This document shows, piece after piece, positions 12,780 to 23,424 of a stretch of DNA of 64,000 bases (within the stretch, counting starts at the first letter, position 1; every line of letters starts with the position of its first letter). Source of the DNA: Armigeres subalbatus (Eukaryota; Arthropoda; Insecta; Diptera; Culicidae); contig NC_085141.1 of the NCBI RefSeq assembly GCF_024139115.2, positions 177,766,994-177,830,993 on the forward strand. The letters run 5' to 3'. The notes beneath the pieces were generated by a model. That model had not been told where the DNA came from, did not search any database, and saw only the letters and a list, made by a program, of their open reading frames with translations. The translations under genes and the position numbers were made by a program.

Positions 12780-14795
12780 GGGAACTGATTTTGCGACAAA
12801 GGCGGATTGGAACATGAAACATTAAAGGATGGTTTCTTATGTCACCTAAATTTTGCACATTTTAATTTCGCCTTTTCTCCCTTTGTTTGATGAAAATTGC
12901 AAGAATCCTCGTCGCTGTTTCCCTGTGACATGCGTGACGCAATTTATGATTTTTTGCATTATCCTGTGGGGAAGGTGGGTACATCTCACCGGCAGACGTT
13001 GTTTAATTGAGCCACTCAACATAGAGCGAACAATCTTGAAGTTGTTTATGATTATAGATTAACATTTACCGCAATCTGATATTTTTCCATTCGGTACAAC
13101 TATTTAATTAAATAAACCCAACCAATTAATTAAATAAACCCATCCATCCGATTCAGATCCAAGCATCACCTGGATGCAATAATAATCACCCACTCCATAA
13201 ATGCCACAGACTTTGCCTCGCCTATCGAGTTACCGAATCGGGTTGACCTAGACTACAGAACGATTGGCGCGTATCGGTCAGTCAGCTAGGCCCATACTCC
13301 GGAGCTACCCATCATTATCGAGTTTTGAAAAGTGAAAATTCGTCCATCGGGTACCTACAACATAAGCATATATAACAACACATACCGATTCCATATCGCT
13401 GCGCAGTCAGCCACTGCAGCAAACGTCCGATGATCGGCCCAATCGAGAGTGGATGAAAAGTGAAAATCGGCACTGTTCCGATCGAGGGAGAAGTCATGTG
13501 CACCAAGAAAAATGAGAAATATCTTGGAACGAACACCTCCTTCTCGTTGCTGCGGTCGTCGGCGTCACTTAGATATGGATGAAAGAATCCAAAGCCCGAA
13601 AAAATGTCAACAAGTTTTGCTGGAAAAGGGCAATTATTTCTCTACTCTATTTAACGCAGCTGAACGTCGGAGTTCGGCAGCTGGGTGAGGACAACGTGCT
13701 TTTTTCTTGATGTTATTGCGGTTGCCCTCCGGTTGGGGACACGGCCCGTCGATTAAGATAAAACTCCTGATCAATTCACCCGATAGGCATGGTAGCGCAT
13801 AGGTCACCATTGGTTTTCAGAGAAGTCGTAGAAAGTTGAGGGGGGTCGATTAAATGTAGAACAAAATCATCAGAGACTGGCGAGCTACCAAGGAAGCTAC
13901 TATATTCGGTGGTGATGTATTTAGTAGAGGACTTTGCTGTCGAAAGTCATTAACAAACCATAATTTGATTTTCTGAAACTTGATCACCATCACACGAAAA
14001 ACAGTAAATCGGTAATGACCTACGCGATGAGGAAAGGATCACGATCGGAAGCTTGGATAACGGAATTGCAAGTCTCTCGGCTTCACAGGATAATCTACGA
14101 CTAATACTTTCCCGCGACTTTGACGTCGGGGGGCCTGGCCCCGGGCCCCACAATTTTTATGTACCAAAACCACCTTTTTTGTACATTTTGGGACCCCTAC
14201 AACCTGATGGCCCCGGGCCCCGGCTAAATTCGGCCCTGCACATAGGAGTAAATGAGGTAAATTCCTGACCATAATTATTTGGTGCTTTCATTGATGTTAT
14301 TTACACTTGTATGAAGTTTAACTAATGTTACAGCTTGATTAAGGGTATATGGTATGTATTTTAAATTGGCGATCTATCTTAAAATCACCAAACATCAAAA
14401 GTTTAAGTATAACTGGTTGGATAACATATTTTATCATTAGTATTTATAACATTATCCGTCATAATACATAATAAAATTATGGATTTCTTGGCGATTCCTA
14501 AGTGCTACTCTGGAAATCCAACTTTTTATTCAAACTAGTATAACTTTGGAGTTCGGACGAGTTTGGATGAGCTCTTGGCAGAAATAGAAGCGTGGAAAAA
14601 CTATCTTTCATTCTGCTAATTTGAATCTATTTTGTTCACAACTTAAACTTAATTTAATACAACTCAAATAAATTTACATATTATTTCATTATATGATCTA
14701 ACATACCTCAAACTTGAAAGTCCATGTTGAAAAGTTCATCAAAATAGTAAATAACGCTGCAAAGAACTCATTTTTATGAGCATATTGTACATACT
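12780..14795. other. Unassigned intergenic DNA left of the gypsy insertion
   Basis: No gene is recognised. A 24-bp phrase with AATTAAATAAACCCA is duplicated at 13104-13143. GGCCCCGGGCCCC occurs twice (about 14133 and 14210), an isolated GC-rich patch about 140 bp long. The right edge is the ATACT target duplication (14791-14795) of the LTR element. Confidence 0.45.
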
Positions 14796-14997
14796 TGTAC
14801 TGTCGATGCTCTTTCGGTTATACGATAAGAAATACACGTTTGCTCTCAAGCTCGTCTGGGATACAACTGAACTCAGTTCCTTTATTTCAAGGTAAATAAC
14901 AACGCAAAGGTATGACTTCGATAGGGTTACCAAATAACAAGATAAATAAGTATTAGTCAAATATATATATGAATCTTGGTTCATGTGGGATACTACA
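14796..14997 (-). repeat. Gypsy element 3' LTR
   Basis: 202 bp, identical to 22796-22997 except for one base. It begins TGTAGTATCC and ends CGACAGTACA on the minus strand, the normal TG...CA LTR ends. It is preceded by the purine tract at 14998-15012. Confidence 0.97.
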
Positions 14998-15012
14998 TTC
15001 CTCCTTTTCTTT
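14998..15012 (-). other. Polypurine tract
   Basis: AAAGAAAAGGAGGAA on the minus strand, abutting the 3' LTR. This is the expected primer site for plus-strand DNA synthesis. Confidence 0.85.
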
Positions 15013-15015
15013 AAA

Positions 15016-16134
15016 CTAAACAATTGAATTCACTTTGTAATCCTCGAGGTATGGTGGTCTCCTTATGGATCGTCGAATACGGGAACTGGCTAAACCCATC
15101 GGATCATCCACCGCTTGCTTAGGCGTAGGTCCGCAGTCTTGAGGTTCATGGCTCTGTTGAGATTCGGAGCTACCATTTTCATTTCTTTCATCGGTTCCTA
15201 TTTCTTGCACGGAGAGCTTCTTGAGGTGGGAGACATTTCTATGAATGATTCTCCCCGATTCAGATGACTTTAGGGTTACGTCCGAACCCCTTCGACAAAC
15301 AACAATGTATTCTTCGGAATCAAACATCGTTGACAATTCATTGTCTTTCTGAACGCGTTTCGTTACTACTGTATCACCTTCTGCCAGATCATCCGGCTTC
15401 GCTCTGCGTCGTTTATCACTGTACTCGGCACCTTTCATCTTGTTGACATGATCATGATCTCGAATTTCCTCTAATATGTTATTGTTTTTCGTCATAAGCC
15501 CAGGCAATTTGTCCTTAAGTTTTCTGCCAAATAACAAACTCGATGGAGCTACTCCGGTTGTCGAGTGTGGTGTCGAATTGTACATAAGTATAAACGTTCT
15601 GAGGTCCCACTGCCAATCCGATCCAGTTGTTTCTTGACTGATTTTTAATCTTTTACCGATGGTGCGATTTAGTCTTTCGACCTCTCCATTGGCTTGTGGC
15701 CAGTAGGGTGTGGTTTTTATGTGCTCAATGCCGAATTGCTTACAGAATGCATTAAATTCAGCACTTATGAATTGCGGACCGTTATCCGTTTTGATCGACT
15801 CCGGCATTCCAAACCGGCAAAATGTTTCGTGCAAAGCTTTTACCGTCAGGTTTGCTGTTGTTTGCTTCATTATCACGACTTCAGTGAAACGACTGTAGTA
15901 GGCAATAACTACTAGCAGGTTGTGACCGGAGGGTAGCGGTCCAATGAAATCAGTTGCAAGGTCAGCCGTCAGCCCATGGTTTGGTTGGGAGCTTGGTACG
16001 GATTAACGGCTCAGGGGGATCGCAAGATGCTACGAGAGTTCAAGCTTTACACTTTTTTAGGTATTGTTCCACCTGTCGGTGGAAGGTATTATTAGGTATT
16101 TGTGGCCACCATACTTTTTGCCGCAGTCTTCTTT
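15016..16134 (-). pseudogene. Gypsy integrase (N-terminal part missing)
   Basis: Inserts the DNA copy into the chromosome. The open part, 15876-15016 (286 codons), holds the second catalytic aspartate in KTDNGPQF (residue 31) and the glutamate in NGEVER (residue 67), the D-X35-E spacing of retroviral integrases. A C-terminal domain follows with VTLKSS and IHRNVSHLKK blocks. Upstream, the zinc-domain tail (RRLRQKVWWPQ) and the first-aspartate region (WADG, then FHW) can still be read to about 16134 but contain stops at about 16045, 15975 and 15960. The HHCC finger is absent because a deletion joins the RNase H segment directly to this one. Confidence 0.9.
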
Positions 16135-16470
16135 TCATTTCCTTCTTTCCCGTTCGGTTTGGAAATACTTCCTCTCTGTATCCGTCAAAGCTTTGCTAGC
16201 AAACGAGATAATCCTTTCTTCGCCATTCTTATCCTCCTGCAATAATACAGCTCCCAATCCAATAGGACTGGCATCTGCTATGACTGTGCATAGATCTTGT
16301 GGATCATAATATCCCAGAAATGGGGTATCGCATAATGATGATTTTATCTCTTCAAACGCTTGAAGATGTTTTGATGTCCATTTGAATATTTCTCGCGTTC
16401 GCAGCGATTTTCTGAGAGGTTCGGTTTTATCAGCCAGCGCTGGTAGAAATCGCCCAACGTACGTCACCAA
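16135..16470 (-). pseudogene. Gypsy RNase H segment (truncated)
   Basis: Continues pol after RT. It opens with the FLGLVTYVGRF connection block, then KWTSKHLQAFEEIK and the IADASPIGLGAVL block of the RNase H fold. The frame runs to FQTERE and then falls straight into integrase sequence (about 16140), so the rest of RNase H and the integrase zinc finger are deleted. A TGA separates this frame from the RT frame upstream; one base change from an arginine codon would explain it. Confidence 0.85.
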
Positions 16471-16482
16471 ACCAAGAAAACT

Positions 16483-17293
16483 TCATAGTTCACTGACATT
16501 TTTCGGTACCTCGAAAGCCCTGATTGCAGCCAATCTGCTCTCCGTTGGTTTGATCCCTTTTCTAGATAATTCGTGACCCAAAAATTCCAGGCGATCCGTA
16601 TTGAAAACGCATTTATCTTCATTCAGAAGAATGTTATACTGCCTTAACCGAGCCAAGAGTTGCCGCAATCTCTCGTCATGCTCTTGCTGCGTGCGACCAG
16701 TTACCAAAATATCGTCCAAATAAACTACAACTCCTTCTAATCCCGCTACGATTGATTCCATAACCTTTTGGAATAATTCTGGAGCGCAACTTATTCCAAA
16801 CATCAGCCGTTTAAACCTAAACAACCAAACAAATATGTCAAATTACAAGCAGAAATAACAAAAATTGCTATATATATATATAACGGTCATGATCTTTATT
16901 GAGTACTTTGCTTATACATCTTTACCTGAAAAGACCCTGTTTTGTTATAAACGTTGTTATTCCTCTGGACCGCTCCGATATTTCAATCTGGTGATAAGCC
17001 TCCTTGATGTCAAGTTTTGAAAAACAAGTCGCCCCCGTAATTCCTCCGAACATCTCTTCTACGATTGGTAACGGATGGGTTTCTCTGATAACGGCTTGAT
17101 TCGCTCTGCGCATGTCTACACATAGACGAATTTCTCCGTTATCCTTGAGGATGGGTACAATGGGAGATACCCAGGCTGAAGACTCTTCCACAGGTTCGAT
17201 TATGTCTTGATTGAGCAAGTATTGAAGTTTTTCAGCGATCTTATCCTCTAACGCAAATGGTGATCGCCGGTATGGCTGTTGTACAGGTTTCAC
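16483..17293 (-). pseudogene. Gypsy reverse transcriptase in two exon-like parts
   Basis: Copies the genomic RNA into DNA. Part 1 (17293-16926) has RRSPFALE, IIEPVEES, the LCVDMRRANQAV block, and FSKLDIKEAYHQIE, which carries the first catalytic aspartate. Part 2 (16816-16483) has RLMFGISCAPELFQ, the catalytic YLDD box, and LNEDKCVF and FLGHELS blocks. The two parts are separated by 109 bp with GT and AG at its ends; removing it keeps the frame with no residue lost or gained. Upstream, a frameshift near 17310-17330 and a stop at about 17464 cut this region off from gag-protease. Confidence 0.9.
16817..16925 (-). other. Intron-like interruption in gypsy RT
   Basis: 109 bp on the minus strand. 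It starts GTAAAG after a CAG exon end and ends TTTGGTTGTTTAG before GTTTAAACGG. It contains a (TA)7 run and a pyrimidine-rich 3' end. Donor, acceptor and phase all agree with a spliceosomal intron. AGGT is present at both junctions. Introns inside gypsy pol are unusual. Confidence 0.7.
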
Positions 17294-17463
17294 ATTAGGG
17301 TCAATCAGATTTCAACCAACACCCTTTAATTTTGGAAACGCCCTGGGTTGCTGTTGAACCGATGCCACGTCATACCCAATTTTAAAACTTTGAGTTGTTT
17401 CGCCGTTTCGTCGCCCAGTAAACTCTGCTTTCCGTCCTCTGCTATGTAGAATATTGCCTCCGT

Positions 17464-18771
17464 TTAATTGTCACCCGCTTCGATTTCGGCCGTAAACATC
17501 CCAATCATGTTCAATGGACGGTCCGATCCATACGCCTTAAAGGAACGATCAACATGCTGGGAAAACTTGACTTTTGCTCCACTTCTTTGCAAGTTAGACC
17601 ACGTCTGAAGGTCAACCAAATTGGCCGCTGCACCAGAGTCGATTGTCATATGGACCACAACGCCTCCTACCTTAAATTGGAAACGATTTTCCCCCATTAC
17701 GAAGCAAATGTCTTTGTTCTCATGAGTTGATTGACCTGCGTGTAGATCCTTCAGTTCGTTTGAACCATATACAGCTTTTATGCGCTTCGATGACGGTAGA
17801 TTTGAAACTGAGTCTTCATTTTGTCGTTTTGTGCACCACTTGGCAAAGTGTCCCACGTTCCTGCATCGAAGACATTGCGCATTCTTGGCAACACACTCCT
17901 GGTGTCCTTTAAGGTGGCCGCGACGTCCACAGCCGAAACAGATTCTGGTATCGTCGTTTGATGACCATTGTTTAGTCGGAAAATTGCTTCGATGTGTCCT
18001 GTCATCGTTTTGATTATCTCGATATCCTTTCGACTCAAACCTGAAGGGTGCGGATGGAAAAGTTCGTCCGTATTGACGACGAACGCCTCCCTGAGAAGCC
18101 ATGAATCTATTGTCCGATGGTCTGAATATGTTTCGCTGTTCATGAGGACGCTGTAGATTAACTTTATTAACAGATCCAGTCAACTTTTCCCCGGTCTCAG
18201 TCTTATTCGTCAGCTCCTTGCATTGTGCTTCGACGTCTTCGATCGTTTTTCCTATCGCTACCACTTCCTCCAAAGATCGATCCTTCTCCAATATCTTCTT
18301 CCGAAGCGTCGACGTCAAACACTTCTCCGCGATTTGATCTATTATCATGGTTTCCATTACTGAACTGCCCGCCAGATCGAAGTCACAACGCCCCGCTTGC
18401 ATACGAAGCTTCATAACAAAATCGCCAAAACGTTCTCCTGGTAATTGTGCAATCTGTCGAAAAACATGCCTTTCGTAGGTTCGTCGACGGCATGGTTGGA
18501 AATGAGAGTCCAGTTTCTGAATGGCAATGTCATAAAATGGAGGATCTGGTGTAACATGGGGGATCTCATGTACTCCTGGTAAGCTATCGAAGATGTCTTG
18601 TAGATCTGGACCCCCAAGATGGAGCAACTGGTTCCGCATGTCTCGTTGACTTGTAATTCCGGATGCCGTCAAGTAGTATTCGAGACTCCGTTTCCACTTT
18701 CGCCATTCTGACGCTAGTTGTGATTGATCCACCTTGGCGTCAAACTGTTTAACTGGTCTGAATCCTTCCAT
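17464..18771 (-). CDS. Gypsy gag-protease polyprotein
   Basis: 435 codons, intact. Residues 1-190 are a helical gag (WRKWKRSLEYYL, then QRDMRNQLLHLGG) that would form the particle shell. Two cysteine knuckles follow: CFGCGRRGHLKGHQEC at about 275, which has six rather than four residues before the last cysteine, and a standard CLRCRNVGHFAKWC at about 299. The retropepsin box MTIDSGAAANLVD lies near 375. The frame ends at a TAA after AEIEAGDN. The same frame stays readable past this stop (FYIAEDGKQSLLGDETAKQL), so the stop looks like a point mutation in a once-continuous gag-pol. The start methionine is near the leader and is the first in frame. Confidence 0.9.
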   Translation of the reverse strand: MEGFRPVKQFDAKVDQSQLASEWRKWKRSLEYYLTASGITSQRDMRNQLLHLGGPDLQDIFDSLPGVHEIPHVTPDPPFYDIAIQKLDSHFQPCRRRTYERHVFRQIAQLPGERFGDFVMKLRMQAGRCDFDLAGSSVMETMIIDQIAEKCLTSTLRKKILEKDRSLEEVVAIGKTIEDVEAQCKELTNKTETGEKLTGSVNKVNLQRPHEQRNIFRPSDNRFMASQGGVRRQYGRTFPSAPFRFESKGYRDNQNDDRTHRSNFPTKQWSSNDDTRICFGCGRRGHLKGHQECVAKNAQCLRCRNVGHFAKWCTKRQNEDSVSNLPSSKRIKAVYGSNELKDLHAGQSTHENKDICFVMGENRFQFKVGGVVVHMTIDSGAAANLVDLQTWSNLQRSGAKVKFSQHVDRSFKAYGSDRPLNMIGMFTAEIEAGDN

Positions 18772-18779
18772 TTCCTAAG

Positions 18780-19079
18780 AAATATTATGATCATTATTTG
18801 AACGCTAATCTACGAGGAAAATCGTCTAATTTCTATCACTAGTGCATTTTCTGATTTTTTTTTTTTAAAACCGTGTTCTGTAGTATTTCGTTTGCAACAA
18901 CTTCATTATTTTTTTACGAGGCATTATATGTGGTATGGAATTTCTGGCTATAAACACTTGGAGGTATCTAATAAAATCAACAACCGCATTGCTGATAAAA
19001 TTCGTTTTATTTCACCGTAGCCGAATGTAAATGTCATTTCTTAACTTCAACTCTTCAATCAAATTTCACATTGTTCAAG
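18780..19079 (-). other. Gypsy leader, proximal part
   Basis: AT-rich untranslated DNA just upstream of gag, with a T run at about 18857. No feature is seen before the tandem array starts. Confidence 0.4.
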
Positions 19080-20350
19080 GCTATTCCTATACTTTTGAAT
19101 CCGGACTTCGTACCATTTAACATAAACCCAGTTCATCAGCTTAAGCATTTTTAATCAACACAAATAATTGACCAGTAATACGTGAATCTGAACCACGTCC
19201 CATTTCACTTTAAAAAAATCAACCTTTAACCGGAGCTTATGTCATTTCACCTTAAGACAGTTTCTCAATTTACACCTTAAAAAAAATTTCAATGTGAAGA
19301 ATTATCCCGAATCAAGTCTCATTTTACCGTAAACCACGTTAAAAATTCAATCGTTTTTTTTATTTATTTTTTTTTTCAATTTGTCGCGAGTGAATCCAGA
19401 TTTAGTTACATTTTACCTTAATCTGGTTTATCAAGTGAATCCAGACCACATCTCATTTCATCTGAAACCAGTTCAATAATTCAACCACCTGAAAAAAAAA
19501 TAACCTGTAACAAGTGAATCCGATCTCGTCCCCATTCACCTTAAACTAGTTCATCAATAAATATTTTAATAAAAACTCCAACTTGAAAAGTGAATCCGAA
19601 CCATGTCCCATTTCACCTTAAACTATTTTAACAGTTCATGAATTTTCAAAAAAATGTCTAGTACTTGCCACAAGTCAATTCGGACCTCGTCCCATTTCAC
19701 CTTAAACCAGTATCAAATCACATATTACACAAATATCTCCCACTTGTAACAAGTGAATCCGGACCACGTCCCATTTCACGTTACAGTAGTCTATTTACTC
19801 ATGTCTTTTTTCAAAAACCGATTTCAATCTGTAACAAGTGAATCCGGACTACGTCCCATTTCACCTCGAACCATTTCAACAATTTTCGCGTTTTCAAAAA
19901 AAATAATGTCATCTACTTGGCACGATTTCTTCCCATTTCACCTTTAACCAGTTTATTATTACACATTAAAAAAAAATTCCAGCTTGTAACAAGTGAATCC
20001 GGACCACGTCCCATTTCACGTTAAAGTAGTTTCTCAACTCATGTCTTTTCAAAAAAATATCTCCAACTTGTAACAAGTGAATCCGGACTACGTCCCATTT
20101 CACCTTGAACCATTTCAATAATTTACGCGTTTTCAAAATAATGTCTTCTATTTGGCACGAGTGAATCCGGATCTCGTCCCATTTCACTTCAAACCAATTA
20201 AACAATTCACATTTAAAAAAAATATCTCCAACTTGTAACAAGTGAACCCGGGCTACGTCCCATTTCACCTTGAACAATTTCAACAATTTACGCGTTTTCA
20301 AAAATTATGTCTTCTATGCCAGGAGTGAATCTGGCCAACATCTCATTTCA
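19080..20350. repeat. About 80-bp tandem array in the gypsy leader
   Basis: Around 15 imperfect units keyed by AAGTGAATCCGGACCACGTC, then CCATTTCACCTT, joined by A-rich spacers. Key positions run about 19097, 19180, 19436, 19512, 19590, 19676, 19751, 19838, 19990, 20080, 20160, 20240 and 20325, a spacing of mostly 75-90 bp. A 111-codon minus frame (20301-19966) merely translates the repeat (KWDVVRIHLLQVGDI). The array lies between the LTR and gag, so it would be part of the genomic RNA unless it was inserted later. Confidence 0.85.
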
Positions 20351-20866
20351 CTTTTTCCAATTCATTTTCCCCAGTTTTTTTTGCGTATTTTATGCTACCT
20401 TCAATCCCAAATTCAAAGTTTTGATACTGGAACGATGAGTAAAAAAAATCGAAATACTTACTTGAAGAGACTCGAGAATAGTCCGAATGAGTCCCATACC
20501 TGTTTAACCTTTGTATTTTTTTTTCTTACCCTGATCACATTGTTTCAATGCAAAAGCCATGTATACATCCGATAAATCATTGAAAATAGGTTATGCCAGT
20601 GGCAGTCATCAATCCTCTGTATGGTTTGGTAACACACATACACAAACGTTTGAATACTGGTGAACTTGTTAATGTATACATTTCATCAGAACTATCACAC
20701 CAATACCAACTTTGCTCTGGATAATCCAACTTCGCAAGCGAACAAGCCACCATTTTTTTCATGCCGTGCGGGTAATATTTTCTTCTTATTTTTCTAAGCG
20801 TCCACCTTCACCCTCTCTTCACGCACTATCCCTGTGATTTTTACCACAATTTCAATAGACGCCATT
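20351..20866. other. Gypsy leader, spacer
   Basis: No gene seen. It separates the tandem array from the TTAA-flanked foldback element. Confidence 0.4.
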
Positions 20867-20870
20867 TTAA

Positions 20871-22525
20871 CCTTCTGTCTGTGCTCAAAAAAACTTACGT
20901 TGTCTGTGCTCTGGGGTCAAATTGACCCCAAATTGAAATTGCTATAACTTTCTTAATGTTTGACCGATTTTGGATTTTTGGAGCTGTTTCAAAAAATAAT
21001 TTAATCGTCTTTCAGGTCGTCACCAAAGATTGAATTTTGGTGGGCGGGTAAATCGCGGGGAGGGGTTTTTGTGAACAAGGGTACAAAAATAGTGATTTTT
21101 CATGAATATATTAGTTATATCCGAAAATCCTACCCATTTTGAACTGCACCTTTATAAAAAAGGTTATATAGGAAGGTGTGTGCTTTGGGATGAGGCGTTG
21201 ATAAGTTTAGAACTTGGCCGCCAGGTGGTGGTATATTTGAATTCATCATTTTAGACTACTCAAGTAATTCCGATATAAAGAATTCTCCTCAGTGTAAATA
21301 TTCCTATCGCACAAGTTTAAAATTTGTTAAAATGGCGTCTTGATCAAAGGTCGTCTAGTGGGAATGGACTGTCTTGTGACGGAAGTAATAATTGGGAATT
21401 TTACAAATAGGCGGAAAATTTCCTGATCTTTGGTTACGCATGTAGACCCAAAGGCCTTAATTCCGGATTTTTCTTGGATGACCTAAAAGATATTCTGTGA
21501 ACACATTCTATTATTTGCAGCATCGCTGGAACAGGTTGAATACAAAGAAAACTTTTGATGAACTCTACCACAACATTCATGTTTGTCAAAAATGCTACAA
21601 AACAAAATACATCAGATCTCACATGAAACAATATACTCAAATATAACAGCTCACTAGCGCCGCATCTTGGAACAAGTGCTCATTATATTGAGCACCGCTT
21701 TTTAGTCCTGAACATGCTGAACAATGTTGCCGAATACAACTTGGGTATAGGTATGAGGGATCTCAAGCTAAAGCAATATTTCAAACATGCAAGAATATTG
21801 CAAGTACACTAGCGCTGCCTGTTTGTAAATTTCCTAATTATTTATTCCGTCATATGATAGACCATTCCTACCAGACGAACTTTGTTAAAGAAGTCATCTT
21901 TACAAATCTCAAATTTGTGCGATAAGAATATTTACAATGAGGAAAATTCCATATATCGGAATTACTTGAGTAGTCTAGAATAATGAATTCAAATATACCA
22001 CCACCTAGTGATCAAGCTCTAAACTAATCAATGACTCATGTCAAAGCACACGCCTTCCTGTATAACCTTTTTGAAAAGGTGCAGTTCAAAATGAGTAGGA
22101 TATTCTGATATAAGTAAAATAAGCATGAAAAATCACTGTTATTGTACCCTTTTTTACGAAAACCCCTCCCCGCTATGTATCCGCCCACCTATAATCAATC
22201 TTTGGTAACGACCTGAAAGATGATTAAATTATCTTTCGAAACAGCCCCAAAAATCCAAAATTGGTCAAACATTAAGAAAGTTATAGCAATTTCAATTTGG
22301 GGTCAATTTGACCCCAGAGCACAGACAACGTAAGTTTTTTGAAAAAAGTACACTGTAGCGCCTATTTTCAAGATTTTTCAAGCGAATTTGCACCTGGGAC
22401 AGGGGACAGATCTCGGCGAGTTTTAGCAAACTACCACAAATGAGGTGAACCGGTTGCACACTAAAAACTTGGCAGCCACTAAAAGTGGCCTGGGGTCATA
22501 TTGACCCCAGAGCACAGACAAAAGG
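20871..22525. mobile_element. piggyBac-type foldback element nested in the gypsy leader
   Basis: Flanked by TTAA at 20867-20870 and 22526-22529, the target duplication typical of the piggyBac superfamily. The termini CCTTCTGTCTGTGCTC and GAGCACAGACAAAAGG match at 15 of 16 positions when inverted. Inside, two arms of about 500 bp (roughly 20893-21410 and 21820-22345) are imperfect inverted copies at about 85-90 percent by eye, around a 400-bp centre. The block GGGGTCAAATTGACCCC, itself palindromic, repeats near each arm end and again at about 22495. No transposase is present, so it is non-autonomous. Confidence 0.8.
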
Positions 22526-22782
22526 TTAATAACTTCCATGCACCATACCACTTGTTTCAATTTTTTTCAAATTCCTCCCCAAATCCGCATTTCATTTAAA
22601 ACTGAATATTTTTTTAGAGCCTTTCCAATCAATCAATTTCTTCACTACACTGAAAATGCACTAGTAATATTTCCGAATCATCACTCGCCGTTTACTTACG
22701 TTTCCGAGTAAAAAAAACGGTAATATAAAATTTTTAAAATTGAACAAAGTAAAAACGAATTCCGATCAAAATGGCTGATTTT

Positions 22783-22794
22783 TCCTCGTCGCCA
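22783..22794 (-). other. Primer-binding site, serine-tRNA type
   Basis: TGGCGACGAGGA on the minus strand, one base inside the 5' LTR. It is complementary to the 3' end (TCCTCGTCG plus CCA) of the serine tRNA with anticodon GCT, as I remember that tRNA. Confidence 0.8.
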
Positions 22795-22795
22795 A

Positions 22796-22997
22796 TGTAC
22801 TGTCGATGCTCTTTCGGTTATACGATAAGAAATACACGTTTGCTCTCAAGCTCGTCTGGGATACAACTGAACTCAGTTCCTTTATTTCAAGGTAAATAAC
22901 AACACAAAGGTATGACTTCGATAGGGTTACCAAATAACAAGATAAATAAGTATTAGTCAAATATATATATGAATCTTGGTTCATGTGGGATACTACA
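22796..22997 (-). repeat. Gypsy element 5' LTR
   Basis: 202 bp, one difference from the 3' LTR. It would carry the promoter and polyadenylation signals of the element; a TATATATATGAATC stretch lies inside. The flanking ATACT is at 22998-23002. Confidence 0.97.
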
Positions 22998-23424
22998 ATA
23001 CTTTACAATTTTTACCACACCATAACATTGTGCAAGCATATACTTTGACGCCCACAATAATACTATATTAAAATTTGTATAATACATACACTAACACGGT
23101 TAACGCTTAAACTGTCATTTTAGGTTTCGCGAAAAGTACACAACACATTGTCCCTTTTTTCCGTGAATTTGATTCACAGGTAACCATTACAATACAATTA
23201 AACTAATCACATTCAATTTGTAGTGGTTTGAATCATGAAAGCAAATAATTTAAAGATTTTACGCTTACCCCTGGTATCAAACACTGCGGGGGAAGTGGAA
23301 AATGTTCTGATTCTGCAATTATTTACTTCCCTCCAGGATTTGTTTTGATGGCTGTGAATCTTAAAATGTTCCTTCTTTCTTATCATTGTGATATCAGGGG
23401 TGATTGTACTAATGTACATAAGAA
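22998..23424. other. Spacer right of the gypsy insertion
   Basis: AT-rich DNA, no gene seen. It is the continuation of the host site split by the gypsy element. Confidence 0.4.

Larger units (their letters stand above)
14796..22997 (-). mobile_element. Ty3/gypsy LTR retrotransposon, complete insertion
   Basis: 8202 bp, read on the minus strand. It is bounded by 202-bp LTRs (TGTA...TACA) and flanked by ATACT on both sides (14791-14795 and 22998-23002), a clean 5-bp target duplication. Order from the 5' end: LTR, serine-tRNA primer site, a 4-kb leader, gag-protease, RT, RNase H, integrase, purine tract, LTR. The LTRs differ only at 14904 (G) against 22904 (A), so the insertion is young. Even so, pol carries stop codons, a frameshift and an internal deletion, so this copy cannot make its own enzymes and was probably mobilised by a relative. 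Confidence 0.95.

Noticed and set aside
13277..13310. Initiator TCAGTC near 13278 as a core promoter
   Set aside because: No downstream element at +28 to +32, no TATA at the right distance, and no exon signal follows.
19966..20301. 111-codon repeat protein KWDVVRIHLLQ
   Set aside because: Translation of the leader tandem array on one strand.
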